Translations under genes and position numbers: made by a program | In this document: one piece after another, positions 51,068-60,232 of the stretch | Numbering within the stretch: the first letter of the stretch is position 1 | Layout: the number at the start of each line of letters is the position of its first letter | From: JAHEYG01 sp040403535 | GTDB taxonomy: Bacteria; Bacteroidota; Bacteroidia; B-17B0; Aurantibacillaceae | NCBI GenBank assembly: GCA_040403535.1 | Contig: JBBAKL010000004.1 | Location: 46,105-110,104 of the forward strand | Direction: 5' to 3' | DNA length: 64,000 bases | Notes under the pieces: generated by a model | What the model was told of the DNA's origin: nothing | Database searches by the model: none | Seen by the model: only the letters and a program-made list of their open reading frames with translations

Positions 51068-52759
51068 TTATGATAAACCTGTAATTTTTCCATTAGCATC
51101 AATGTCCATGCCTTCAGAAGCAGGAATAGCAGGTAAGCCCGGCATACGCATCATTTCTCCAAGAATAGGAATGACAAATCCGGCACCGGCAGCAAATTCA
51201 AATTCACGAACGGTGATATTAAAGTTACGCGGACGACCAATTTTTGATTCGTTATCAGAGAATGATTTTTGGGTTTTAGCCATACACACCGGCATTTTAT
51301 CGTAGCCTAATTCCTTAATGGCTTTTAATCCGGAGCGGGCTGCCGCGGTGTACTCTACGTTATCTGCACCGTATATTTCAGTTGCAATGGTTTTGATTTT
51401 ATCTTCGATAGATAAGCTCCAATCGTAAAGTGGTTTAAAGTTGTTTTTACCGGATTCGATAGTTTCAACAACAGCTTTTGCAAGCTCGGTAGTGCCATCT
51501 CCACCCTTAGCCCAACATTCGCTTAGGATAGCTTTTACTCCTTTTGTAGCACATTGCTGCACAACATATTCCACTTCCTCTTTTGAGTCGCTTACGAAAC
51601 TATTAATAGCAACTACCGGAGTTATTCCAAACTTCATGCAGTTTTCAATATGTTTTTCAAGGTTTTCAAATCCTTTTTTAATACGTTCCAAGCTTGGTGT
51701 ATTGTATTCTTCTTTTTTAGCTCCACCATGGTGACGTAAAGCGCGGATAGTTGCAACGAGAACGATGGCATTAGGAGTTAAGTTTCCGTAACCACATTTG
51801 ATGTCCATGAATTTTTCTGCACCTAAATCAGCACCAAATCCTGCTTCAGTAACTACATAATCACTTAGTGACAATCCCATTTTAGTAGCGATGATGGTAT
51901 TGGTTCCCTGCGCAATGTTTGCGAATGGTCCGCCATGTAAAATAGCAGGATTACCTTCTAAAGTTTGAACTAAATTAGGCTTAATAGCATCTTTTAGTAA
52001 AATAGCCATTGCGCCTTGTGCGTTTAAATCACGTGCGTATATCGGTTTTTTATCGAAGGTGAATCCGATAAAAATATTACCTAATTTGGTTTTTAGATCT
52101 TCGAAGTTTTTAGACATACAGAGAATAGCCATTACTTCAGAAGCAGGAGTAATGTTAAATCCGTCTTCGCGAGGAATACCATTCGCGGTACCACCTAATC
52201 CGATTACTATGTTTCTCAACGCGCGATCGTTCATGTCCATTACACGTTTCCAAACGATGGTACGCGGATCGATATTTAAGTTGCGGGTTTTACTTTGAAT
52301 ATTATTATCGATTAAAGCTGAAAGTAAGTTATTAGCTTTTTCAATAGCGTTAAAATCACCGGTGAAATGAAGATTGATATCTTCCATTGGAATTACCTGG
52401 GAATAACCACCTCCGGCTGCACCTCCCTTAATACCAAAAACAGGACCCAATGAAGGTTCACGTAAAACCACCATTGTTTTCTTTCCGATTTTATTCATTC
52501 CTTCGGTTAATCCGATGGAAGTGGTGGTTTTTCCTTCTCCTGCAGGAGTAGGGCTGATGGCCGTTACTAATACCAGTTTGGCTTTTTTTATCTTGTCTTC
52601 ATTAATAAGAGTTAGCGGAAGTTTAGCTTTATACTTTCCGTAATGTTCCAGGTCGTCAACAGAAATCCCGACTTTTGAAGCAATTTCATTGATGTGTTTG
52701 ATTTCTGCACTCTGTGCAATTTCCAAATCGGAAGGTACGGGGTGTTTTCTGTTGCTCAT
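51068..52759 (-). CDS. fhs: Formate-tetrahydrofolate ligase
   Basis: It condenses formate, ATP and THF to 10-formyl-THF. The 563 aa are typical. Motifs: the P-loop-like PAGEGKTTTSIGL (about residue 75), EPSLGPVFGIKGGAAGGGYSQV, DINLHFTGDFNAIEKANNLL, and a C-terminal FAAGAGFVIPILGEMMRMPGLP. It is first in the operon with fdhD, the NuoEF fusion and fdhA, so one transcript would control both assimilation and oxidation of formate. Confidence 0.97.
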   Translation of the reverse strand: MSNRKHPVPSDLEIAQSAEIKHINEIASKVGISVDDLEHYGKYKAKLPLTLINEDKIKKAKLVLVTAISPTPAGEGKTTTSIGLTEGMNKIGKKTMVVLREPSLGPVFGIKGGAAGGGYSQVIPMEDINLHFTGDFNAIEKANNLLSALIDNNIQSKTRNLNIDPRTIVWKRVMDMNDRALRNIVIGLGGTANGIPREDGFNITPASEVMAILCMSKNFEDLKTKLGNIFIGFTFDKKPIYARDLNAQGAMAILLKDAIKPNLVQTLEGNPAILHGGPFANIAQGTNTIIATKMGLSLSDYVVTEAGFGADLGAEKFMDIKCGYGNLTPNAIVLVATIRALRHHGGAKKEEYNTPSLERIKKGFENLEKHIENCMKFGITPVVAINSFVSDSKEEVEYVVQQCATKGVKAILSECWAKGGDGTTELAKAVVETIESGKNNFKPLYDWSLSIEDKIKTIATEIYGADNVEYTAAARSGLKAIKELGYDKMPVCMAKTQKSFSDNESKIGRPRNFNITVREFEFAAGAGFVIPILGEMMRMPGLPAIPASEGMDIDANGKITGLS

Positions 52760-52819
52760 AGGGTTAGTGTTTAGAAGTTAATATTATACTATTTTGTTTA
52801 TTATTAAAGCAGATTGTAT

Positions 52820-52850
52820 CAAATATATAAATTAAGAAATACAAACGAAA
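52820..52850 (-). promoter_or_regulatory. Probable promoter of the formate operon
   Basis: On the minus strand: TTTC, 19 nt, then a perfect TATATTTG. The -33 differs from TTTG by one base. The predicted leader to fhs is about 55 nt. The rest of the 52760-53068 gap holds one plus-strand promoter candidate and nothing else I recognise. Confidence 0.55.
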
Positions 52851-53013
52851 TAGCATTTCGGGAATTTTGAATGATTAAATGAACAATGGAAATTTAAAGA
52901 ATTTTTATTTTAGAGATTATAGGTTATGATATTTAAAACAAGGTAAAATCCCACGAATAGCCATATTTAAAGATAAAACCTGATATTTTTCGACGAATTT
53001 TAATTACCTACAC

Positions 53014-53042
53014 TTGACATTCTTCATGCTATTTAGTAGTAT
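53014..53042 (+). promoter_or_regulatory. Possible promoter of the 1303-aa surface protein
   Basis: TTGACA (53014-53019), 17 nt, TAGTAT (53037-53042). This looks like a classical sigma-70 arrangement; as a Bacteroidota promoter the -7 (TAGTATTA) is only 6 of 8. Its 27-nt distance to the ATG at 53069 is reasonable. Confidence 0.35.
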
Positions 53043-53068
53043 TATGTAAAATTTAACCCCTTTTAGTA

Positions 53069-56000
53069 ATGAAAAAATCAATACTAACTTTAATTAGTGT
53101 ATGTTTGTTTGGATCTTTCAGTGCTCAAGAAGACTGGCGCACTATGATGCAAGATCCTAATGCTAATTTTTATGATATTAAAAAAGCTGCAGAAGCTTAC
53201 TGGAGCACCCACGATAAAGATGAAAAGGGTTGCGGGTATAAACCTTATAAGCGCTGGGAAGCTTTTATGGAACCGCGCGTATATCCTTCAGGAAAATTGT
53301 ATTTAGCTAGTCAGGCCTGGGCAAATTACGAAACATATTTAAATCAAAATATGTCTACTGCTAAGCAAGGTAACAATATGCTGGCTTCTTCAACATGGAC
53401 GCCAATGGGGCCTTTCGGTGCCATGACCGGTTCTGCTTGTGGATTGCCACGCAAAGCAGGTCGAGATAATTTTATCACGTTCCATCCAACCACTCCAACT
53501 ACCTATTGGGTTGGTGCGCCAGCCGGCGGATTATGGAAAACAACGGATGATGGCGTAACATGGTCAACAAATACAGATAATTTAACTGTAATTGGATGTT
53601 CTGATTTAGCAATTGATCCTACCAATCCAAACATTATGTATTTGGCAACTGGAGATGGAGATGCAGGAGATACCTATGCAATTGGGGTGTTGAAGTCTAC
53701 CGATGGCGGTGCTACATGGTTGCCAACCGGACTAAACTGGACTGTAAACTTACAACGCATGATTCGTCGTTTAATTATTAATCCAACCAATCCGCAAATT
53801 TTAATTGCCGCAACAAGTAATGGTGTTTACCGTACTATAAATGGCGGAACTAGCTGGACACAAGTTGCAGCTATTAACGCTTATGATGTGGAATTTAAAC
53901 CGGGAAATCCGAATGTGGTTTATGCGGGTGGAGGAACTACTGGTACCAATGTTACATTATATCGATCAACCAATGGTGGAGGTACTTTTGCTGTTAATGC
54001 AAGTATTCCTAACACAAATTGTAACCGTGTAAGTATTGCTACTACGACTAATGACACAAACTATGTATATGTATTACGTTCTAATAGCGGAACTAATGGT
54101 TTTGGCGGATTATATCGTTCTAATGACGGCGGAACGACATTTACATCTATGTCTACCACTCCGGATATTTTAGCAAACTCATGTGCTGGTACTGCGGGTA
54201 ACGGACAAGGTTGGTACGATTTAGCTTTAGCAGCATCACCTTTGAATAAAGATGAAATTGTAGTTGGTGGAATTAACCACTGGAGAAGTACCAACGGTGG
54301 TGCTGCTTGGACAAACATCGGATGCTGGAACAGTACTGTTTCTAATCCTCCTTACGTTCATGCTGACGTACACGATTTAAAATATACTCCGGGTGGGGTA
54401 CTTTATTCTGCTAATGATGGAGGTATTTACCGTTATACCGGTACTGCATGGGCAGATAAATCTAATCCAAGAAACATTGCACAGCAATACCGAATTGGTT
54501 TATCTGCATTAACAGCAAATTATTTCATTACCGGTCACCAAGACAACGGTACTAATTTATTCAACGGTGCTACTTATGCTGCAAGATATTGTGGTGACGG
54601 TATGGATTGTTTTATTGACAGAACGAATAATAATAATTTATTTGGAGCAACACCTCAGGGAGGATTTTTACGTTCAACCGATGGTGGTAATACCTGGGGT
54701 AGCGCGCAAGGAGGTATGAGTGGAGTTGCAGGATGGGTGGCACCATGGCATCAGGATCCAACTAATGCTACTATTTTATATGCAGGAAGAAGCGAGATGT
54801 TTAAATCAACTAATTCAGGTGTTAGCTGGACACAATGTACAGCAACAGGTGGTTCAGGTACAATTATTGAATTTGCTATTGCGCCATCCAATAATCAGAT
54901 TATTTATGTGATTCACGGTAACGTGTTGTATAAATCAACTAATGCCGGAGTTTCGTGGACTAATGTTAATACAGGATTACCTAATAACAAGACTTACGTA
55001 GCCGTTGATCCTTCCGACCCTAATAACGCATGGGTTACCATAAGCGGATATACAGCCGGAACTAAAGTGTATGAAACAACTAATGGTGGTACAAGCTGGA
55101 CAAATGTATCTTCTAACTTACCAAATTTACCAGCTAATTGTATTATGTATGAACCGGGATCTAGCGACCGCGTTTATGTTGGAATGGATGTTGGGGTGTA
55201 TTATAAAGATAATACCTCTACCAACTGGACTTTATATAATACAGGTTTACCAAATGTTCCAATCAGCGATTTAGAAATGTCGCCATCTAACCCGGGTAAA
55301 ATCTTTGCTGCAACTTACGGACGTGGTGCATGGAAAGTGGATGTTGTTACTGCAGCACCTCCATCCTCCAGTTTTTCTGTGGCAGCTACACCAAAATGTA
55401 CCGGTACAGCTATTCAGTTTACTGATAACTCAGCTAATTCACCAACCAGCTGGAGCTGGAGCGTGACACCATCAACAGGTGTAACCATAACTACCGCCTC
55501 TTCTCAGAACCCAACAATTAATTTCACAACTGGAGGAACATACACCGTTTCGATGCAAGCTTCTAATTTAATTGGTCCGGGTACTATTGCCTCACAAACC
55601 ATCGCGGTAACCGCTACACCTACGGTTGCGGTTGCAAACAGCTCACAAACTGTTTGTGCAGGATCACCGGTTACATTTACAGCCAGTGGTGCCACTACTT
55701 ACGTATGGAGCGGAGGAGGTACTGCCGCTATTAACACGTACACGCCAACTGCATTAACCGTTTATACAGTTACTGGAACAACTTCCGGTTGTTCGGCACA
55801 GCTCACGGCTACTGCAGCCGTTAACGCTCTACCTACTGTTAATATTACAGGATTGAATTCTATTTGTATTGGATCATCAGCGGTATTAACTGCAGGAGGT
55901 GCTTCTACCTATACCTGGAATACTACTGCAACCAGCACAACTATTAGTGTTAGTCCTACTGTTACTACATCTTATACCGTTACCGGTACTGCTTCTAATG

Positions 56001-56980
56001 GTTGTTCAAATTCTGCTGTTAGAACATTAACCGTAGATCCACTTCCAACTATCAACGTATCTACAAGTTCATCTGTGACTTGTATTGGGCAATCAGCTAA
56101 TTTAAATGCATCCGGCGCATCAACATATACATGGATGCCTGGTTCATTAGTAGGAGCAGCAGTAGTAGCAACGCCAACAGCAAACACTACTTACACTGTT
56201 ACCGGATCAAGCGCAGCAGGATGTAATAATACAGCCACTCGTTCGGTTACAGTTAACCCGCTTCCAACTATCAATACAAGTATTTCAAACAGTGTAATTT
56301 GTGCAGGACAATCAACAACATTATCTGCAACAGGCGCAACTTCGTATACATGGAATCCTGGTGGAGTGACAGGCAGTGCAGTTGCCATGAATCCAACATC
56401 AACAACAAATTATACCGTTACAGGTACTAACGCAAATGGTTGTTCTAATACAGCTTTGAGAAGTGTAACCGTAAACCCTTTACCTACAATCGCAACTGCA
56501 GCATCACCTTCATTAATTTGTACCGGACAAACTACTACTTTAAACGCTACCGGTGCAGCAACTTATACCTGGAATCCGGGTGGTACAGTTGGAGCGAGCA
56601 CAGCGGTTTCTCCAACAACTTCTACCACTTACAGTGTTAACGGAACTTCGGCTCAAGGTTGTAATAATACAGCTTTAATTACTGTATCGGTTTCAGCTTG
56701 TACAGGAATTGAGCAAGTAGTAAATGCAGGTGGTTATTCAATTTATCCAAACCCAACTGCAGGTAAATTAACAATTGAGTATAATGTTTCAAAATCAACA
56801 ATTATTAATGCTGAAGTTGTAGATGCAGCCGGCAAAGTAGTGTTGAAGCAGACATTAAATTTCAATGCAAATGAAAACTCTCAAACGGTTAATTTGTCAC
56901 CATTATCAAACGGTTTATATTTTATTAATCTAACAAATTCTGAAAATAAATCTCAGTCAATTCGAGTAGTGAAAGAATAA
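53069..56980 (+). CDS. Secreted BNR-propeller/PKD/Ig-repeat protein with type A type IX sorting domain
   Basis: A 1303-aa surface or secreted protein. Signal peptide at about 1-19 (ends GSFSA). A large sortilin/VPS10-like beta-propeller region (about 100-765) has many BNR motifs of the form S.DGG.TW (KTTDDGVTW, KSTDGGATW, RSTDGGNTW, ETTNGGTSW). A PKD-like module follows at about 772-850 (TSWSWSVTPS). Then come five Ig-like repeats with a Cys pair (about 851-1212), and the C-terminal domain (about 1225-1303; YSIYPNPTAGKLTIEY ... LSPLSNGLYFINL) that directs type IX secretion. The propeller may bind glycans or protein; no sialidase or protease catalytic residues are evident. Confidence 0.93.
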   Translation: MKKSILTLISVCLFGSFSAQEDWRTMMQDPNANFYDIKKAAEAYWSTHDKDEKGCGYKPYKRWEAFMEPRVYPSGKLYLASQAWANYETYLNQNMSTAKQGNNMLASSTWTPMGPFGAMTGSACGLPRKAGRDNFITFHPTTPTTYWVGAPAGGLWKTTDDGVTWSTNTDNLTVIGCSDLAIDPTNPNIMYLATGDGDAGDTYAIGVLKSTDGGATWLPTGLNWTVNLQRMIRRLIINPTNPQILIAATSNGVYRTINGGTSWTQVAAINAYDVEFKPGNPNVVYAGGGTTGTNVTLYRSTNGGGTFAVNASIPNTNCNRVSIATTTNDTNYVYVLRSNSGTNGFGGLYRSNDGGTTFTSMSTTPDILANSCAGTAGNGQGWYDLALAASPLNKDEIVVGGINHWRSTNGGAAWTNIGCWNSTVSNPPYVHADVHDLKYTPGGVLYSANDGGIYRYTGTAWADKSNPRNIAQQYRIGLSALTANYFITGHQDNGTNLFNGATYAARYCGDGMDCFIDRTNNNNLFGATPQGGFLRSTDGGNTWGSAQGGMSGVAGWVAPWHQDPTNATILYAGRSEMFKSTNSGVSWTQCTATGGSGTIIEFAIAPSNNQIIYVIHGNVLYKSTNAGVSWTNVNTGLPNNKTYVAVDPSDPNNAWVTISGYTAGTKVYETTNGGTSWTNVSSNLPNLPANCIMYEPGSSDRVYVGMDVGVYYKDNTSTNWTLYNTGLPNVPISDLEMSPSNPGKIFAATYGRGAWKVDVVTAAPPSSSFSVAATPKCTGTAIQFTDNSANSPTSWSWSVTPSTGVTITTASSQNPTINFTTGGTYTVSMQASNLIGPGTIASQTIAVTATPTVAVANSSQTVCAGSPVTFTASGATTYVWSGGGTAAINTYTPTALTVYTVTGTTSGCSAQLTATAAVNALPTVNITGLNSICIGSSAVLTAGGASTYTWNTTATSTTISVSPTVTTSYTVTGTASNGCSNSAVRTLTVDPLPTINVSTSSSVTCIGQSANLNASGASTYTWMPGSLVGAAVVATPTANTTYTVTGSSAAGCNNTATRSVTVNPLPTINTSISNSVICAGQSTTLSATGATSYTWNPGGVTGSAVAMNPTSTTNYTVTGTNANGCSNTALRSVTVNPLPTIATAASPSLICTGQTTTLNATGAATYTWNPGGTVGASTAVSPTTSTTYSVNGTSAQGCNNTALITVSVSACTGIEQVVNAGGYSIYPNPTAGKLTIEYNVSKSTIINAEVVDAAGKVVLKQTLNFNANENSQTVNLSPLSNGLYFINLTNSENKSQSIRVVKE
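55620..56700 (+). repeat. Five tandem Ig-like repeats of about 75 residues
   Basis: The protein-level units each contain C.G....L.A.GA.TYTW and end Y(T/S)V.GT...GC. The third to fifth units share NPLPTI joints (TVNPLPTIN, TVNPLPTIA), and are more alike than the first two, which suggests recent duplication. The DNA is also partly repeated here, for example around the tacatgga and gttaccgg motifs. Confidence 0.7.
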
Positions 56981-57004
56981 TTGAATTAGAGGTTATAATT
57001 AAAT

Positions 57005-57036
57005 AAAAAGCCCCGAATGAATCGGGGCTTTTTTTA
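57005..57036. terminator. Bidirectional terminator between convergent genes
   Basis: AAGCCCCGA (57008-57016) and TCGGGGCTT (57022-57030) form a perfect 9-bp stem with a 5-nt loop. An A-rich run lies on the left and seven T follow on the right, so it can serve the surface protein gene (plus) and the helicase-nuclease gene (minus). Confidence 0.9.
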
Positions 57037-60000
57037 TGCCAAATTGTGAATTTCGTTTTCATCCAGGTAAACCAATATTTTTTTGGTTTGTTTGATTCCC
57101 ATTTTTAATAAGGCATCGCTGTATTTTTCCATTTGCTGCCCATGCTTTTTTAAATTTATTTCTCCGGTTTTATAATCAATGATTACGGCTGTGTCTTTGT
57201 TAAAAACAACTTTGTCAGGCCTTAGTATATCGCCATTTTCGGTTACCAGCTCAGCTTCATTTTTCGATTTATAGGCACCGGAATAATAATCGCATATAAG
57301 TGTATTACTTAATAATGAAGATATATTTCGTTCAAGATCTTTTACCTCGTTTAAAGTAATAATGCCACTAGTTACCATTCGTCCTAAAACAGTTTGAATT
57401 TCATGGGTGGAATTAATTTCAGAAAGAATGTAGTGCATTTTTATACCTTTTTCCAATGCCCTCTCAGTATCAGCAGAAACTTTTAGTTTATGGCTGCTTT
57501 TTATTTTAATTAAATCCTTTGATCGGTTAAAGTTTAAAACGGATATATCAAAACTAATTGTTTGTTTATGGTTTTCTATTAAAAGTTTGTTTTCAGGTAC
57601 ACCAAATTCAACAAAGCCATTCTTTGGCTGTAAGCCAGAATGATTTATAAATAAATCAATCCAATTGCAAATGGTTTCTTTTTTTTGAGATTCTGATTTG
57701 TTGCTAATAATATGTAATCGTTCTACTGCTCTGGTAAATGCTACATAAAGAAGATTTAGATTATCTAAATATTGTTCGTTTTTTTCTCTTTCATATTCCG
57801 ATGCTAGACCTGCATCAGAAATGCCTTTACTGATATTGAATACACCTACCGGTAAATCCAATTTGAACTTTTCAAGATTGACCCAGGCATTATCAGCTTT
57901 ATAAGTTTCCCAATTAAAAAATGGCAAAATTACAACCGGAAACTCCAATCCTTTCGACTTATGAATAGTCATAATTTTAACCGCGTTTACACCTTCCGGA
58001 ATAATTAACGAAGCCTGATCCTGTCGTTTTTCCCACCAGATAATAAATTCGTTAATAGACCCGGTTTTGTTAACCAGATAATCATTTACTTCATCTAAAA
58101 AAAATCGGAGGTATTGCGGGTTGTTGATTTCTAGCTGAAGTGTAGTAGTTAGATGAACACATACATCAAAAACATTTTTTTGAATGAAGTCTTCTGCATG
58201 TATGGATACTTTATAATGGTTAAAAACTTTAAAAAGGTTTTTTGTTTTGCTTAGCAACTGCAATGCTTCTGATAAAAGATTTGCTTTACTGAAACAGTAA
58301 TTTAACACGGAAGCCGCACTGATTAAATCAAAAGGATTGTTTAGATATTTCAGAAATGAAATTATGCAATTTATTTCCGGATTATTTTTTAGCAACAAAG
58401 AATCCGAAGAAATTACGGGAATATTATTTTCTAATAAATAATTAGCTATGTTATTCCCGTGATGATTGCTTCTTACTATTACGCAAATGTCTTTATATAT
58501 AAATCCGGACTGAATTGCATTTTCAATGTGTTGCTTGGTAACTAAAAAATTATGTTCCTGTAACATCTCTTTATCGGTTGAACCGGTATGTATAGTTACA
58601 TATCCCCCCGACTTTTTATCTGAATTTTGTTTTTGTTTGTTATATATAGAAAGATAATCTTCTGAAATAATGTGATTAGGAAGAAAATCGAATACAGAAT
58701 TATTAAATTCAACAATATTCTTTAAACTCCTGTAGTTAGTGTCAAGAACTTTTTCTTTGAAATTCCTTTTCAGATTATCTTCTCTCTCTTTAATTACTGG
58801 ATTTTGTGATTCGTATATAAGATTAGGGAGCCTATTGAATTGCTGTACATTGGCATTTCTCCAACGGTAAATACTTTGTTTACCATCACCTACGATCAGA
58901 TTAAATTTGCCCATACTGAGTGAATTGTCAATTAATGGAAGCAAATTCAACCATTGAAGGGTAGAGGTGTCTTGAAATTCATCCAAAAGATAATGATGGT
59001 ATCGCTCACCTAAACGTTCATATATGAAAGGGGCAGGCTCTTCAGCAACAATTTTAGCAATTTTGGTGTTGAACTCAGAAATAAAAACTATTTGTTCATC
59101 CGATTTAAATTCTTCTGTAATTTGCTGAAGTTCGTTTAATAAAATAATTGAGTATATATTTTTATCAATGAGACTAAATAAGTTGTATTGTAATCCATAC
59201 TTATTAATATAATCCATTGTGGAAGTTCCAATTTCATTTAAAGCGGGAGAAATAAGCGCTATTCGGTTATTTTCCTCCGATGAATTATTCTTGTTTTCCC
59301 ATTTGTTTTTTGAAATTGTCTCCTGTGTTCTGCTACTAATTAAATCGGCAGATTTTTCAGAGCTTATATTGCTCCATTTGTAAAAAACACGTTGAGGGCC
59401 TGTTTTTCCGTAAATGAAATGTTCATCACACAGTTTTTTATCTTCAATTAGTTTGAGTGCTTTATTTCCCGCAATTTTTAAAGTGTTTTTAAATTCTTGA
59501 ATAAAAGCAAAAGTTTTACTCTGAATTTCTTTAAGCTCCTTCGAATCAAATTGATTAAGTTTTAAAAGATTCGATTCCGCATTTTCTTTTTGCAACAAAC
59601 TGGTAAACTCCAATAATTTCGATTCAGGATCCCAACTGGAATTTTCATTTGCGTTATTACTAACATATTGTAACAATAAATCTGTCAATTCTGGGTTTTC
59701 CCCAATTTTAGACATAAGTCCTGAAATTACCTTTTGATAAAAGTCACCTGTATTGGTTTCAATGTTAAAATTTACGGGGAGTTTTAAATCGTGCGCAAAC
59801 GACTTAACAATTTTATGTGTAAAGCTGTCAATAGTGCTAATCGCAAAATCACTGTAGTTATGCAATATTTCACTTAATAGGCGTGTAGAACGTTGGATCA
59901 ACAAATCTTCATTCAGATTAAGTTCATCTAATAAAATACGTTTTAAATGATCGGATTTAGATTGATTTTTAGATAAAGATTTGAGCGCCTCAATGATTCT

Positions 60001-60171
60001 GAATTTCATTTCAGCGGAAGCTTTATTTGTAAAAGTAATGGCCAGAATCTTTTTAAATGAGGATGGCTTATCCGAATTATCCTGAAGTGCTAAAACAAGA
60101 TATTCTTTAACAAGGGTAAAGGTTTTACCACTACCGGCGGAAGATTTATATACAACAAAATTATCGGACAC
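57034..60171 (-). CDS. AddA/RecB-like UvrD helicase with C-terminal nuclease domain
   Basis: A 1045-aa SF1 helicase-nuclease likely acting in double-strand-break resection. Motifs: SSAGSGKTFTLVKEY (Walker A, about residue 10-24), AITFTNKASAEMK (Ia), LLDEFQDTSTLQW (II), VGDGKQSIYRWR (III), MTIHKSKGLEFPVV (V), LYVAFTRAVERL (VI). The C-terminal 150 residues have the PD-(D/E)xK pattern: GIKMHYILSEI, an Asp in RPDKVVFN and IDYKTGE. This is an AddA-type layout. The AddB partner is not adjacent within the window. Confidence 0.93.
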   Translation of the reverse strand: MSDNFVVYKSSAGSGKTFTLVKEYLVLALQDNSDKPSSFKKILAITFTNKASAEMKFRIIEALKSLSKNQSKSDHLKRILLDELNLNEDLLIQRSTRLLSEILHNYSDFAISTIDSFTHKIVKSFAHDLKLPVNFNIETNTGDFYQKVISGLMSKIGENPELTDLLLQYVSNNANENSSWDPESKLLEFTSLLQKENAESNLLKLNQFDSKELKEIQSKTFAFIQEFKNTLKIAGNKALKLIEDKKLCDEHFIYGKTGPQRVFYKWSNISSEKSADLISSRTQETISKNKWENKNNSSEENNRIALISPALNEIGTSTMDYINKYGLQYNLFSLIDKNIYSIILLNELQQITEEFKSDEQIVFISEFNTKIAKIVAEEPAPFIYERLGERYHHYLLDEFQDTSTLQWLNLLPLIDNSLSMGKFNLIVGDGKQSIYRWRNANVQQFNRLPNLIYESQNPVIKEREDNLKRNFKEKVLDTNYRSLKNIVEFNNSVFDFLPNHIISEDYLSIYNKQKQNSDKKSGGYVTIHTGSTDKEMLQEHNFLVTKQHIENAIQSGFIYKDICVIVRSNHHGNNIANYLLENNIPVISSDSLLLKNNPEINCIISFLKYLNNPFDLISAASVLNYCFSKANLLSEALQLLSKTKNLFKVFNHYKVSIHAEDFIQKNVFDVCVHLTTTLQLEINNPQYLRFFLDEVNDYLVNKTGSINEFIIWWEKRQDQASLIIPEGVNAVKIMTIHKSKGLEFPVVILPFFNWETYKADNAWVNLEKFKLDLPVGVFNISKGISDAGLASEYEREKNEQYLDNLNLLYVAFTRAVERLHIISNKSESQKKETICNWIDLFINHSGLQPKNGFVEFGVPENKLLIENHKQTISFDISVLNFNRSKDLIKIKSSHKLKVSADTERALEKGIKMHYILSEINSTHEIQTVLGRMVTSGIITLNEVKDLERNISSLLSNTLICDYYSGAYKSKNEAELVTENGDILRPDKVVFNKDTAVIIDYKTGEINLKKHGQQMEKYSDALLKMGIKQTKKILVYLDENEIHNLA

Positions 60172-60182
60172 AAGTTAAAAAT

Positions 60183-60213
60183 AAAAAACCCCCGATTTAT
60201 TTACCGAGGGTTT
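60183..60213 (-). terminator. Terminator of the OmpA-family gene
   Basis: On the minus strand AAACCCTCGG pairs with CCGGGGGTTT-like sequence (one G-U) around a loop of about 9 nt, followed by a T-rich tract. It lies 20 nt after the stop at 60233 and just before the helicase-nuclease start. Confidence 0.7.
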
Positions 60214-60232
60214 ATATAGAATTTATTAAATA

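Noticed and set aside
54061..56388. Open frames on the minus strand opposite the BNR/Ig repeat gene
   Set aside because: They repeat with the period of the sense-strand repeats and have Val/Pro/Thr-rich compositions typical of antisense shadows.
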